In this document: in pieces, positions 8,282 through 17,724 of the stretch
Layout: each line of letters starts with the position of its first letter
Position numbering within the stretch: the first letter of the stretch is position 1
From: Agrobacterium leguminum
GTDB lineage: Bacteria; Pseudomonadota; Alphaproteobacteria; Rhizobiales; Rhizobiaceae
Assembly: GCF_015704895.1 (NCBI RefSeq)
Contig: NZ_JADQWB010000015.1
Location: 60,440 to 124,439, forward strand
Direction of reading: 5' to 3'
Length of the DNA stretch: 64,000 nt
Position numbers and translations under genes: made by a program
Notes under the pieces: generated by a model
What the model was told of the DNA's origin: nothing
The model's database searches: none
The model's input: the letters and a program-made list of their open reading frames with translations, nothing else

Positions 8282-9338
8282 CGCGTGCCGCCTTTCCCGT
8301 TTTTTTCGCCTTGCCGGCCGTCTGTCCTTCCACCAGCTGCACGCCAAGCTGCACCTGACGGGCATTGGCGGAGGGTTCCGTCAGCCGGCGGCGCATCAGT
8401 TCCACCGCCTCGCGGGCGATTTCTCGACGGTCGACGCGGATCGTGCTGAGACGGGGCGTGGAAAGCTCGGCAAAGGGCAGGTCATCGAAGCCGATAATGG
8501 AAAGATCGTCCGGCACGGCGAGGCCAAGCTCCTGCGCCGCCCCCAGCGCGCCGAGCGCAATCGCGTCATTCATGCAGAAAATGCCGGTGAGTTCAGGGTT
8601 TTTGGCCAATAGCTGGCGAACCGCATCGCCCGCCTGTCCGAAGCCGCTATCCGCCGTCGAAAGCAGGAACTCCTCATAGGTCGTTCCCTCTTCCTCGAGG
8701 ATCGTGTGGCGAAAGCCGCGCATACGTTCCCTGATGGTGTGGCGATGATGCGGGCCGATATAGGCGACCTTGCGGTGACCGAGTTCCAGCAGCCGCCGCG
8801 CCGCCAGCGCGCCGCCGTAAAAATTGGAAGGCGAGACGCAGTCCAGCATCATCGAGGGGTCGGCGCTGTTGACCAGAACCGGTTGCAGCACACCCTGCGT
8901 GATGCGGTGGATGATTTCATCCTCGGGATCGAGGCCGATGGCGAGAAGGCCGTCCACCTCGCAGACCCGCTGGGTCAGCGCGTCATCCACCTGTTTCTGG
9001 TGCAAAAGCCGGATATCGAGTTCGAAACCGTCCGTTTGGGCAAGGCTGCGCAGCATGTCGAAAATATCGTGATAAAAAGCGCCGATATCGCCGGTCGCCC
9101 TTTCGGCGGACATGAGTGCGAGGATTTTCTTGCCCTCCAGCGGGACGCCGCCGGTCTGGTTTGCGACCGGTCGCAACGGATAGCCAAGCTCCGCCGCCAC
9201 CCCCAGAACCTTGGTCTGGATCGACGCGCTGATACCTTTCTCTCCCGCAAGAACGCGCGAGACGGTGCTGATGGAAACGCCGGCGCGCTGGGCGATATCC
9301 GACTGGCGCGGGCGGCTGATGTCGGGCGTATCGTTCAT
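8274..9338 (-). CDS. LacI family transcriptional regulator
   Basis: A 354-residue repressor. The N-terminal helix-turn-helix (QSDIAQRAGVSISTVSRVLAG) covers about residues 12-35 and is followed by the LacI hinge. The rest is a periplasmic-binding-protein-like effector domain, with GFRHTILEEEG and FDDLPFAELSTPRLSTI conserved near the end. The ATG at 9338 has AGGAGA upstream; in-frame upstream codons run into the AT-rich control region and are rejected. It is transcribed away from the binding-protein gene at 9451 and leads the DUF2264, dehydrogenase and isomerase genes, so it likely controls both directions in response to a sugar. Confidence 0.93.
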   Translation of the reverse strand: MNDTPDISRPRQSDIAQRAGVSISTVSRVLAGEKGISASIQTKVLGVAAELGYPLRPVANQTGGVPLEGKKILALMSAERATGDIGAFYHDIFDMLRSLAQTDGFELDIRLLHQKQVDDALTQRVCEVDGLLAIGLDPEDEIIHRITQGVLQPVLVNSADPSMMLDCVSPSNFYGGALAARRLLELGHRKVAYIGPHHRHTIRERMRGFRHTILEEEGTTYEEFLLSTADSGFGQAGDAVRQLLAKNPELTGIFCMNDAIALGALGAAQELGLAVPDDLSIIGFDDLPFAELSTPRLSTIRVDRREIAREAVELMRRRLTEPSANARQVQLGVQLVEGQTAGKAKKTGKAARDA

Positions 9339-9352
9339 ATCGTCTCCTGCGC

Positions 9353-9434
9353 TTGCAAAAAAATCTAATATGATGCAAATATTGCAAACAAAGAAAATTT
9401 GCAAGAATTTAAGTAGTCAGTGAAAAATTTGCAA
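9353..9434. promoter_or_regulatory. Divergent control region with repeated TTGCAAA motifs
   Basis: The region between the LacI gene and the divergent binding-protein gene is strongly AT-rich and contains TTGCAAA or its complement at 9353-9359, 9382-9388, 9398-9404 and 9428-9434. A near-palindrome TGCAAATATTGCA lies at 9374-9386. This is the arrangement expected for LacI-family operators, but which copies are bound is inferred. GGAGGAG at 9441-9447 is the ribosome-binding site of the 9451 gene. Confidence 0.5.
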
Positions 9435-9450
9435 AACGCGGGAGGAGCAG

Positions 9451-10743
9451 ATGCAAACTATCGACAGACGTGGATTTTTGGTGACGGCGGCGCTGGCCGG
9501 TCTCGGCGTGGCGGCGGGAGGTTTTCGCGCGGCCGCGGCTGAGACCCGGCTTCGCTGCGTATGGTGGGGATCGGCCGACCGCAGCAAGCGCACCAACGAC
9601 GTGATCGCCCTTTACCAGAAGGCTAACCCGCAGACGGAAATCAGCGGCGAAATGATCGCCGGTTCCGACTATTGGACCAAGCTTGCGACATCGATGGCGG
9701 GGCGCAACGTCGCCGATATCTTCCAGCTCGAACCTTCCACCATTGCCGATTATTCCGGCCGTGGCGCCTGCATGGAGCTGGACCAGTTCGTCGGCAAGTC
9801 GCTCGATCTTTCCACCTTCGGCAAAAGCGAGGTCGATCTCTGCCGCATCGACGGCAAGCTTTACGGCGTCGGCCTTGGGCTGAATTCCTTCTGCATGATG
9901 TATGACGCCGACACGCTGAAGGAAGCCGGCGTTTCCGTGCCGCAGGACCAGATCACCTGGAAGGCGCTCTCGGAACTGGCGCGCGATTTCAAGAAGAACG
10001 GTCCGGCAAAACGGAACTACTGGGCGGTGCCCTATGGCGCGCGTTATCATTATGTTTTCGATGTCTGGCTGCGCCAGCGCGGCAAGCTGCTGTTTCAGGA
10101 CGGCACCATCGGCTTCAACAAGGAAGATGCGAAGGAATGGTTCGCCTATTGGGAGGACCTGCGCGAGAACAAGCTCTGCGTTTCCGCCGATATCCAGACG
10201 CGTGACGACAATACCATCGAATCCAACGCCCTGACGCTCGGCAATTCGGCCATCGGTTTTGCTTATTCCAACCAGCTTGTCGGTTATCAGAAACTCAACA
10301 AGCAAACGCTGTCCATCGGCATGCTGCCGGGCGAGGGGCCGGGCAAGCCGACCGGGCATTATTACCGGCCGGGCCTCATCTGGTCCATTTCGTCCACCTC
10401 GACCAATGCGGAAGCGGCGGCGAAATTCATCAATTTCTTCGTCAACGATCTGGAAGCCGGCAAGGTGCTCGGCGTCGAGCGTGGCGTGCCGCCGGCCAAG
10501 GTCGTGCGCGAGGCCCTGTTGCCAAGTCTCAACGAGACCGAGCGCAAGACGGTGGATTATATCGAAAGCCTGTCGGGCAAGCTCGATACCTATCCGGAAC
10601 CCGCGCCGATCGGCGCTAACGAGTTCGACCGTGGCGTGATGCGCCCCATTGCCGATTCGCTCGCCTTCGGCCGCGCCAGTGTGGATGAAGCGGCGCAAAA
10701 CCTCGTCGACACCGGCACGCGGACCCTGCGCAAGCGCGGCTGA
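9451..10743 (+). CDS. Sugar ABC transporter substrate-binding protein, Tat-type signal
   Basis: A 430-residue family 1 solute-binding protein. The N-terminus DRRGFLVTAALAGLGVAA is a twin-arginine-like signal, with cleavage likely after the AAAA stretch near residue 30. The mature part starts TRLRCVWWGS, as in oligosaccharide receptors. It is a paralogue of the partial protein at the window start, with shared SNQ-VGYQKLNK and GVERGVPP motifs. No permease or ATPase gene follows: a strong terminator lies directly downstream. It probably feeds the importer at 690-3674, giving that system two receptors. Expression is probably governed by the divergent LacI regulator. Confidence 0.93.
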   Translation: MQTIDRRGFLVTAALAGLGVAAGGFRAAAAETRLRCVWWGSADRSKRTNDVIALYQKANPQTEISGEMIAGSDYWTKLATSMAGRNVADIFQLEPSTIADYSGRGACMELDQFVGKSLDLSTFGKSEVDLCRIDGKLYGVGLGLNSFCMMYDADTLKEAGVSVPQDQITWKALSELARDFKKNGPAKRNYWAVPYGARYHYVFDVWLRQRGKLLFQDGTIGFNKEDAKEWFAYWEDLRENKLCVSADIQTRDDNTIESNALTLGNSAIGFAYSNQLVGYQKLNKQTLSIGMLPGEGPGKPTGHYYRPGLIWSISSTSTNAEAAAKFINFFVNDLEAGKVLGVERGVPPAKVVREALLPSLNETERKTVDYIESLSGKLDTYPEPAPIGANEFDRGVMRPIADSLAFGRASVDEAAQNLVDTGTRTLRKRG

Positions 10744-10754
10744 CGACGAAACGG

Positions 10755-10797
10755 GCACCGCCACGCGGCGTCGAGACCGTGTGGCGGTGCTCTTTTT
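10755..10797 (+). terminator. Rho-independent terminator
   Basis: A 14-base-pair stem (10755-10768 with 10777-10790, one G-T pair) with an 8-base loop is followed by TCTTTTTT. It begins 12 bases after the stop of the binding-protein gene, so that gene forms its own transcription unit. Confidence 0.9.
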
Positions 10798-10926
10798 TGT
10801 GAAGTGTCAGGGGTGAATGGCGCTTCATGCCTTTCAAAAGCGCCTGCATGACAAACAGCACTGGACAAGTGCATGGCATTTAAGCCAGAAATTCTGATCT
10901 GGATCGATAAATCTGAAGATTAGAAT

Positions 10927-11856
10927 ATGGCGCCCAATTTCCTCCTCGTTGATGCTGAAAAAGAATTCGATGTCCTGAAAGCGGCGGCCTCGTTGATCCG
11001 CGTGCAGATATTGAAGCTGCTGCATGAGGCGAGCGGCCTCAACGTCAACGAAATTGCGCAGAGGCTGGAGCTTCCCCAGTCCACCGTTTCCGCCGGCGTG
11101 GCCGTTCTCGAGGAGGCGGGGCTGCTGCGAACCGAAACGCGCAAGGCGCGCAAGGGCAACCAGAAAATATGCTTCGCCACCTGCGACGAACTCATTGTTT
11201 CCTTCCGCAAACCCGAGGCACCGGTCGCATCAAATTACATCGCGGTCGCCATGCCGCTCGGTCTTTATACCCAAAGTTCGGTAACCGCGCCCTGCGGCAT
11301 CTGCTCGCCGGAGGGCATCATCGGCCTGCTCGATGTGCCCGATACATTCATGGATCCGGACCGCATGAAGGCGGCGCTGTTGTGGTTGACCTCCGGCTTC
11401 GTGGAATATCAATTTCCCAATAACGCCAAGATTCAAGGGCGGGAAGTCGAGGAAATCGAGTTTTCGATGGAGGTCAGCTCCGAAGTGCCGGGAACGCACA
11501 GCAACTGGCCTTCCGATATTACGCTATCCGTCAACGGCCGGGAAATCGGGGTCTGGACCTCGCCCGGCGACTTCGGCGACAAGCGCGGTGCGTTTACGCC
11601 GGACTGGTGGAAGCTCTCCGGTTCCCAATATGGCATGCTCAAGACCTGGCGCATCACCGCGCAGGGAACCTATGTCGACGGAACCCGGATTTCGGATGTG
11701 ACGCTGGCGGATATCGATCTGACGAGCCACCGTTCCATCCGCTTGCGCATCGAGGTCAAGGCCGATGCAAAACATCCGGGCGGGCTGAATATATTTGGCC
11801 GCGGCTTCGGGAATTACGATCAGGACATCGTTCTGCGCCTGCGCACCGCAGGCTGA
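10927..11856 (+). CDS. ArsR-like winged-helix transcriptional regulator with C-terminal sensor domain
   Basis: A 309-residue protein. Residues about 10-85 form a winged helix-turn-helix of ArsR/MarR type (LIRVQILKLLHEASGLNVNEIAQRL, then PQSTVSAGVAVLEEAGLL). The remaining 220 residues form a large domain rich in beta strands and aromatic residues (VEYQFPN, FTPDWWKLSG, NIFGRGFGNYDQDI) that looks like a carbohydrate-binding or jelly-roll-like effector domain; this is inferred. It is encoded immediately before an arabinofuranosidase operon and is the probable regulator of it. No strong ribosome-binding site precedes the ATG. Confidence 0.8.
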   Translation: MAPNFLLVDAEKEFDVLKAAASLIRVQILKLLHEASGLNVNEIAQRLELPQSTVSAGVAVLEEAGLLRTETRKARKGNQKICFATCDELIVSFRKPEAPVASNYIAVAMPLGLYTQSSVTAPCGICSPEGIIGLLDVPDTFMDPDRMKAALLWLTSGFVEYQFPNNAKIQGREVEEIEFSMEVSSEVPGTHSNWPSDITLSVNGREIGVWTSPGDFGDKRGAFTPDWWKLSGSQYGMLKTWRITAQGTYVDGTRISDVTLADIDLTSHRSIRLRIEVKADAKHPGGLNIFGRGFGNYDQDIVLRLRTAG

Positions 11857-11925
11857 TCCAGCCAATTTTCAAAAGTATGATTTTCGCGGTTGACAGGCGC
11901 GGATTCCCTCGGCAACTATATTATC

Positions 11926-11947
11926 AAATATGGTTTATATCATATTT
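11926..11947. promoter_or_regulatory. abfA: Inverted-repeat operator upstream of the arabinofuranosidase gene
   Basis: A perfect 7-base inverted repeat AAATATG/CATATTT with an 8-base AT-rich spacer lies 33 bases before the GH51 start codon. A TTGACA hexamer stands at 11890-11895, with AT-rich candidates for a -10 box at 11914-11922. The palindrome would therefore lie over or just downstream of the transcription start, a repressor-type position. The adjacent winged-helix regulator is the likely ligand (inference). Confidence 0.55.
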
Positions 11948-11979
11948 TTAGATATAAATGCGCAGGGGAGGAGAGCCTT

Positions 11980-13491
11980 ATGAAAGCGCGGGTTTCAGTC
12001 CACCGGGACTTCCGGATTGGGCGTATCGACGATCGTCTTTATTCCGCCTTCATCGAACATATGGGGCGTGCCATTTATGGCGGCATCTATGAGCCCGGCC
12101 ATCCGCGGGCGGACGCGAACGGCTTCCGCAGGGACGTTCTGAAATTCGTGCAGGATCTGAAAATTCCCGCCATCCGTTATCCCGGCGGCAACTTCGTTTC
12201 GGCCTATCGCTGGGAAGACGGCATTGGGCCGCGCGACCAGCGCCCTATCCGTCTCGATCTCGCATGGCGCTCCAAGGAAACCAACCAGATCGGTATCAAC
12301 GAATTCGCCGACTGGGCGCAGATGGCCGGCATCGAGATGATGCTCGCCGTCAATCTCGGTTCCCGTGGTCTGGATGATGCCCGCAATTTCCTCGAATATG
12401 TGAATTTTCCGGGTGGCACCACGCTCAGCGATCTGCGCCGCAGCCACGGCGCGGAAAAGCCCCACGGTGTGAAAATGTGGTGCCTCGGCAACGAGATGGA
12501 CGGTCCCTGGCAGATCGGTCACAAGACGGCGGTGGAATATGGCCGTCTGGCCAATGAAACCGCGAAGGCCTTCAAGGGTTTCGATCCGACGATTGAAGCG
12601 ATTGTCTGCGGCAGTTCCAATGACGGCATGCCGACCTATCCCGAATGGGAGCGCGAGGTGCTGGAGGAATGCTATGAGAATGTCGACCACATCTCGCTAC
12701 ACAAATATTTCGGCAATAACAGCCGCGACACGCTGAATTATTTCGGCAAGATCGAGGAAACCGGGCGCTATATCCAGACGATTGCCGGGGTCATCGATTA
12801 CGTGAAGGCCAAAAAGCGCGCCAAAAACGAGGTTTCCATCTGCTTCGACGAATGGAACGTCTGGTATCATATCCGCGAAGAAGACGGCAAACGCATCAAG
12901 AGCTGGGACTGGCCGGAAGCGCCGGCACTTCTGGAAGAGACATACAACTTCGAAGATGCGCTTTTTGTCGCCGGTCTGCTCAACGAGTTCATCCGCCGTT
13001 CGGACCGCGTGCGCATCGCCTGCATCGCCCAGCTCGTCAATGTCATCGCCCCCATCCGGGCGGAAAAGAATGGACCGGCCTGGCGGCAGACGATCTATTA
13101 TCCCTATCAGTTCGCTTCGCTTTATGGCCGTGGCGTCGCGCTGAACGTCGCCGTCGATTGCCCGACTTACGATTGCAACGCGGCCGACGACGTCAAATAT
13201 CTCGATGTTGCCGGTGTTTATGACGAAGCGGAAGGCGTCGTGACACTTTTCGTGCTCAACCGCCATCTGACAGAAGCGGCAGAGATCGATGTCAGCCTCA
13301 CCGGCTATTCATCCGCCACTCTCAGCCTGCATCTTGCCATGGCGGGATACGATCTGCGCCTCGGCAACGGCCCGGATCAGCCGGATCGCGTCGTGCCGGT
13401 GCCGGGCAGCGGCGTCGCCGTGGAGGACGGGGCACTGAAGGGTTCGGTGCCTGCGCTGTCCTATCATGTGCTGCGGCTGAAGGTTCAGTGA
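11980..13491 (+). CDS. abfA: Alpha-N-arabinofuranosidase, GH51
   Basis: A 503-residue intracellular glycoside hydrolase (no signal peptide) that releases arabinofuranose from arabinan or arabinoxylan oligosaccharides. N-terminal FIEHMGRAIYGGIYEPG and IRYPGGNFVSAYRWEDGIGP are GH51 hallmarks. The acid/base is Glu172 in CLGNEMDGPW and the nucleophile is Glu291 in CFDEWNVW, both present. Length fits bacterial GH51 enzymes of about 500 residues. AGGGGAGGAGAG precedes the ATG at 11980. It is the first gene of an operon with an ATPase, binding protein and two permeases, so the importer probably brings in arabino-oligosaccharides, comparable in logic to AraNPQ with AbfA of Bacillus. Confidence 0.95.
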   Translation: MKARVSVHRDFRIGRIDDRLYSAFIEHMGRAIYGGIYEPGHPRADANGFRRDVLKFVQDLKIPAIRYPGGNFVSAYRWEDGIGPRDQRPIRLDLAWRSKETNQIGINEFADWAQMAGIEMMLAVNLGSRGLDDARNFLEYVNFPGGTTLSDLRRSHGAEKPHGVKMWCLGNEMDGPWQIGHKTAVEYGRLANETAKAFKGFDPTIEAIVCGSSNDGMPTYPEWEREVLEECYENVDHISLHKYFGNNSRDTLNYFGKIEETGRYIQTIAGVIDYVKAKKRAKNEVSICFDEWNVWYHIREEDGKRIKSWDWPEAPALLEETYNFEDALFVAGLLNEFIRRSDRVRIACIAQLVNVIAPIRAEKNGPAWRQTIYYPYQFASLYGRGVALNVAVDCPTYDCNAADDVKYLDVAGVYDEAEGVVTLFVLNRHLTEAAEIDVSLTGYSSATLSLHLAMAGYDLRLGNGPDQPDRVVPVPGSGVAVEDGALKGSVPALSYHVLRLKVQ

Positions 13492-13498
13492 GGCGGCC

Positions 13499-14572
<1,074 letters not shown>

Positions 14573-14645
14573 GCGCGAGGAGGCGTCTTTCGAAACAGCA
14601 AACCATCCCTCAACGGGATGTTCTATCAAACGGGAGGAGTGAACG

Positions 14646-15920
14646 ATGCGATTGATCAAGACATTGCTTGTTGGTGCGGCTCTGGGTCTCAGCGCCCTGC
14701 CGGCTCTCGCGAAGCAGGATATCGTCTGGTGGGACTTTCTGTCGGGCGGTGACGGCGTGCGCATGAAGGCGTTGATCGATGCCTTCAACAAGGAACACCC
14801 CGACATCCAGGTCAAGGGAACGACGCTCGAATGGGGCGTGCCCTTTTATACCAAGGTGCGCACGGCCTCCGCGGTGGGTGAGGGGCCGGATATCATGACC
14901 TATCACCTGTCACGCGCGCCGCTCGGCCTTGAAGAAAAAGTGCTGAGCGAAATCACCGAAAAGGATCTCGAGGATGCGGGGCTGAAGACCGGAGACTTCT
15001 TCAGCGCACCCGTGGATGCGGCCACCCAGAACGGCAAACTCTACGCCGTGCCGTTCGATATCCATGCGCTTGTCCTTTATTACAATGCCGATCTTCTGAA
15101 AGGCTCGCCCTATCTCGATGCCGAGGGCAAGCTGACCGGCATCGAGACGATCGAGGATTTCGAGAAGGCGCTGGCCTGGGCGAAGGACAATGGCGTCCAG
15201 ACGCCGATCACCTATCAATCGGGTGGCGAAGGCGGGGTGTGGCGCGTCTTTTATACGCTGCTGTCGCAACAGGGCGGCGAACTCGTCACCGAAAAGGAGG
15301 TTCTCGCCGGCGACAATGCCGAAAAGGCGGCAAAAGCCATCGAGACCCTGTCCAGATGGCGGGAAAACGGCTGGGCCCCGGAACAGGCGGAATATGAAGC
15401 CTCGGTGGCGCTCTTCTCCGCCGGCAAATCCGCGTTCCAGCTAAACGGCGTCTGGGAAGTTCCGACCTACAAGGATCTGGAAAAGAACGGCAAGCTCGGC
15501 TTCAAATGGAGTGCGGTGGAAGTACCGCCCCTGATGGGCAAGCGCGCCACCTGGGCGGATTCCCATGCTTTCGCCATTCCGAATGAAGGTGACAAAACGG
15601 TCTCCGGCGAAAAACGCGCTGCGGTGATGAAGGTGATCGGCTGGATGGAGAAACACGCCATCAGCTGGGCCGATGCCGGGCATATTCCGGCTTACAAATC
15701 CATCACCGAAAGCAGCGAATACAGGGCGATGCAGCCGAATGCCACCTATGCCTCGCTGGCGGAAGCGGCGGTGTTCGATCCGAAGACCACCATAACCGGG
15801 GTCGCTTCGCCCGCCTATGATGCCGCTCTCAACGTCATTGCCCCCGCCATTCAGGGCTTCATGAGCAGCACCGACGCCGTGGAACAGATCAAGGATGAGC
15901 TGCAGGGCAAGCTCAGGTAA
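14646..15920 (+). CDS. ABC transporter substrate-binding protein, arabino-oligosaccharide candidate
   Basis: A 424-residue periplasmic family 1 binding protein. A Sec signal peptide is clear (MRLIKTLLVGAALGLSALPALA, cleaved before KQD), followed by IVWWDFLSGGDG, a typical mature start. It sits downstream of GH51 and an ATPase and upstream of two permeases, so arabinose-containing oligosaccharides are the likely ligand. The ligand assignment rests on context only. A stable hairpin directly after the stop codon may raise its mRNA level relative to the permeases. Confidence 0.93.
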   Translation: MRLIKTLLVGAALGLSALPALAKQDIVWWDFLSGGDGVRMKALIDAFNKEHPDIQVKGTTLEWGVPFYTKVRTASAVGEGPDIMTYHLSRAPLGLEEKVLSEITEKDLEDAGLKTGDFFSAPVDAATQNGKLYAVPFDIHALVLYYNADLLKGSPYLDAEGKLTGIETIEDFEKALAWAKDNGVQTPITYQSGGEGGVWRVFYTLLSQQGGELVTEKEVLAGDNAEKAAKAIETLSRWRENGWAPEQAEYEASVALFSAGKSAFQLNGVWEVPTYKDLEKNGKLGFKWSAVEVPPLMGKRATWADSHAFAIPNEGDKTVSGEKRAAVMKVIGWMEKHAISWADAGHIPAYKSITESSEYRAMQPNATYASLAEAAVFDPKTTITGVASPAYDAALNVIAPAIQGFMSSTDAVEQIKDELQGKLR

Positions 15921-15928
15921 TCGGCAGC

Positions 15929-15957
15929 CTGCCCTCCGGTTTGAAGCCGGAGGGCAG
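15929..15957 (+). other. Intercistronic hairpin between binding-protein and permease genes
   Basis: An 11-base-pair perfect stem (15929-15939 with 15947-15957) and a 7-base loop begin eight bases after the binding-protein stop. There is no T-run, so it is more likely an mRNA-stabilising or partial-termination element than a full terminator. Confidence 0.7.
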
Positions 15958-15988
15958 AGTGCAATGCGCAAGCTCCCGGAGACATTCC

Positions 15989-16873
15989 ATGGCTATGATT
16001 GAAAACCGGCGCAAGAAATCGCTGATCGCGCTGTCGATGGTGACGCCGTTCGTTCTGGTCTTCACCACCTTCTTTCTTTATCCGCTGATAGAGATGGTGC
16101 GCATCAGCTTCACTGACGCGCCGCTGATCGGTGAGGGAAACTGGGTCGGCCTGGAGAATTACGCGAAACTGCTGAGCGACCGCCTGTTCGTCACCTCGCT
16201 CAAGAACAACGGCTATTTCGTGCTTCTGACCGTCGTGCCCACGACCGTCATCGCCCTGATGATCGCGCTCGCCGTCAGCCGCCTCTCGGGCGTGAAGCAG
16301 ACGATTGCCATGAGCCTGTTTTTCCTGCCCTATGTGCTGCCGGTTTCGGTCGTCACCGAAATCTGGGCGTGGATGCTCGATCTGCAGTTCGGCATTCTCC
16401 AGCCGGTCATATCGCTGCTGGCGGGCAAACCCGTCGCCGTTTTCAAGAACCCCTACTGGGTCATGCCGATGGTCGCCGTCGTCACCATCTGGTGGACGAA
16501 CGGATTCAATGTGCTGCTCTTCATTGCCGGATTGCGGAACATACCGGCCGAGCTTTATGAGGCTGCGGCTCTGGACGGTGCGACGACCTGGCAGCGCTTC
16601 CGCCGCGTCACCTGGCCCCTTCTGTGGCCGGTCACGGCGCTGGTGCTGACGCTGCAACTGATCCTGCAACTGAAGATATTCGACCAGATCTACCTCTTAA
16701 GCGGCGGCGGGCCGTTCAATTCCAGCTTCGTGCTGCTCCTCAAGGTCTACCGCGAGGCCTTCCAGATGAACAATGGCGGTTATGCGTCTGCCGTGGCGAC
16801 GGTGCTTTTCCTGCTGATCGTCATCGTTTCCGTTTTCCAGTTCCAGCTGCTGCGCATCCGGAGGAATTCATGA
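15989..16873 (+). CDS. Sugar ABC transporter permease, MalF type
   Basis: A 294-residue membrane subunit with six predicted membrane segments, the first at about residues 14-36 (ALSMVTPFVLVFTTFFLYPL). The EAA loop is YEAAALDGATTW. The ATG at 15989 is preceded by CGGAGA; longer in-frame readings back to 15941 run through the hairpin and are rejected. It overlaps the following permease by four bases (ATGA). It is part of the arabinofuranosidase operon. Confidence 0.93.
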   Translation: MAMIENRRKKSLIALSMVTPFVLVFTTFFLYPLIEMVRISFTDAPLIGEGNWVGLENYAKLLSDRLFVTSLKNNGYFVLLTVVPTTVIALMIALAVSRLSGVKQTIAMSLFFLPYVLPVSVVTEIWAWMLDLQFGILQPVISLLAGKPVAVFKNPYWVMPMVAVVTIWWTNGFNVLLFIAGLRNIPAELYEAAALDGATTWQRFRRVTWPLLWPVTALVLTLQLILQLKIFDQIYLLSGGGPFNSSFVLLLKVYREAFQMNNGGYASAVATVLFLLIVIVSVFQFQLLRIRRNS

Positions 16874-17697
16874 GCCCGATGAGAAAATTCGAGAACCTCG
16901 TTCTGACGCTGCTGACTTTTTCGGCGGCCCTCGTCTGGATTTTTCCGCTCTACTGGAGCTTCGTCACCTCGCTTCGCGCCGATGAGAACGTTGCCGGCAA
17001 CATGTCGCTTTTGCCGGACGAGTTCCGCCTCGGCGCTTATTTCAATGCGATATTCAATACCCGGCTGATGACCTGGTATGTGAACTCCATCGGCACGGCC
17101 GTCATCGTCACGATCTCGGTGCTGTTCATTTCCATGCTCTGCGCCTATGCGCTGTCGCAGATACGCTTTCCCGGCAGGCGTCTGCTTTATGGCATCGTGC
17201 TGGCGAGCTTCATGGTGCCGGCGCAAACGCTGGTCGTCACCCAGTTCATCCTGATGAAGAACCTCAACCTCATCAACACCTGGGCGGGCATCATCCTGCC
17301 GCAGTTGATCACGCCCATCGTCATCATCGTCTACAAGCAGTTTTTCGACAGCGTGCCGAAGGAGATGCGCGAAGCCGTGGTGCTGGATGGCGGCGGCGAA
17401 TACACGATCCTGTTCCGGGTCTATCTGCCGCTTAACTGGGGCATCACGACCGCCATGGCGATCGTGACCTTCATTACGGTATGGAACGCCTTCTTCTGGC
17501 CCTTCCTCGTGGTCACCTCCGAAAACATGATGACGATCCCGGTCGGCATCACCCAGGTCAACGATGCTTTCGGTGTCGCCTATGCGCGGCTGATGGCTGT
17601 CGCCATGCTGGCGGCCCTGCCGGTCATCATCGCCTATGTCATCTTCCAGCGGCGCGTGACGGAGGCGATCATGATTTCGTCGGGTGTGAAGGGCTGA
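16870..17697 (+). CDS. Sugar ABC transporter permease, MalG type
   Basis: A 275-residue membrane subunit pairing with the preceding permease. The first membrane segment is FSAALVWIFPLYWSFVTSL and the EAA loop is MREAVVLDGGGEYTIL, in which the canonical alanines are partly replaced. GGAGG stands four to five bases before the ATG at 16870. It closes the arabinofuranosidase operon; the next gene is convergent and begins 27 bases further on, with a small GCGGC/GCCGC inverted repeat between them. Confidence 0.93.
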   Translation: MSPMRKFENLVLTLLTFSAALVWIFPLYWSFVTSLRADENVAGNMSLLPDEFRLGAYFNAIFNTRLMTWYVNSIGTAVIVTISVLFISMLCAYALSQIRFPGRRLLYGIVLASFMVPAQTLVVTQFILMKNLNLINTWAGIILPQLITPIVIIVYKQFFDSVPKEMREAVVLDGGGEYTILFRVYLPLNWGITTAMAIVTFITVWNAFFWPFLVVTSENMMTIPVGITQVNDAFGVAYARLMAVAMLAALPVIIAYVIFQRRVTEAIMISSGVKG

Positions 17698-17724
17698 GGG
17701 CGGCTAAAACGCCGCTCCTCCGCC

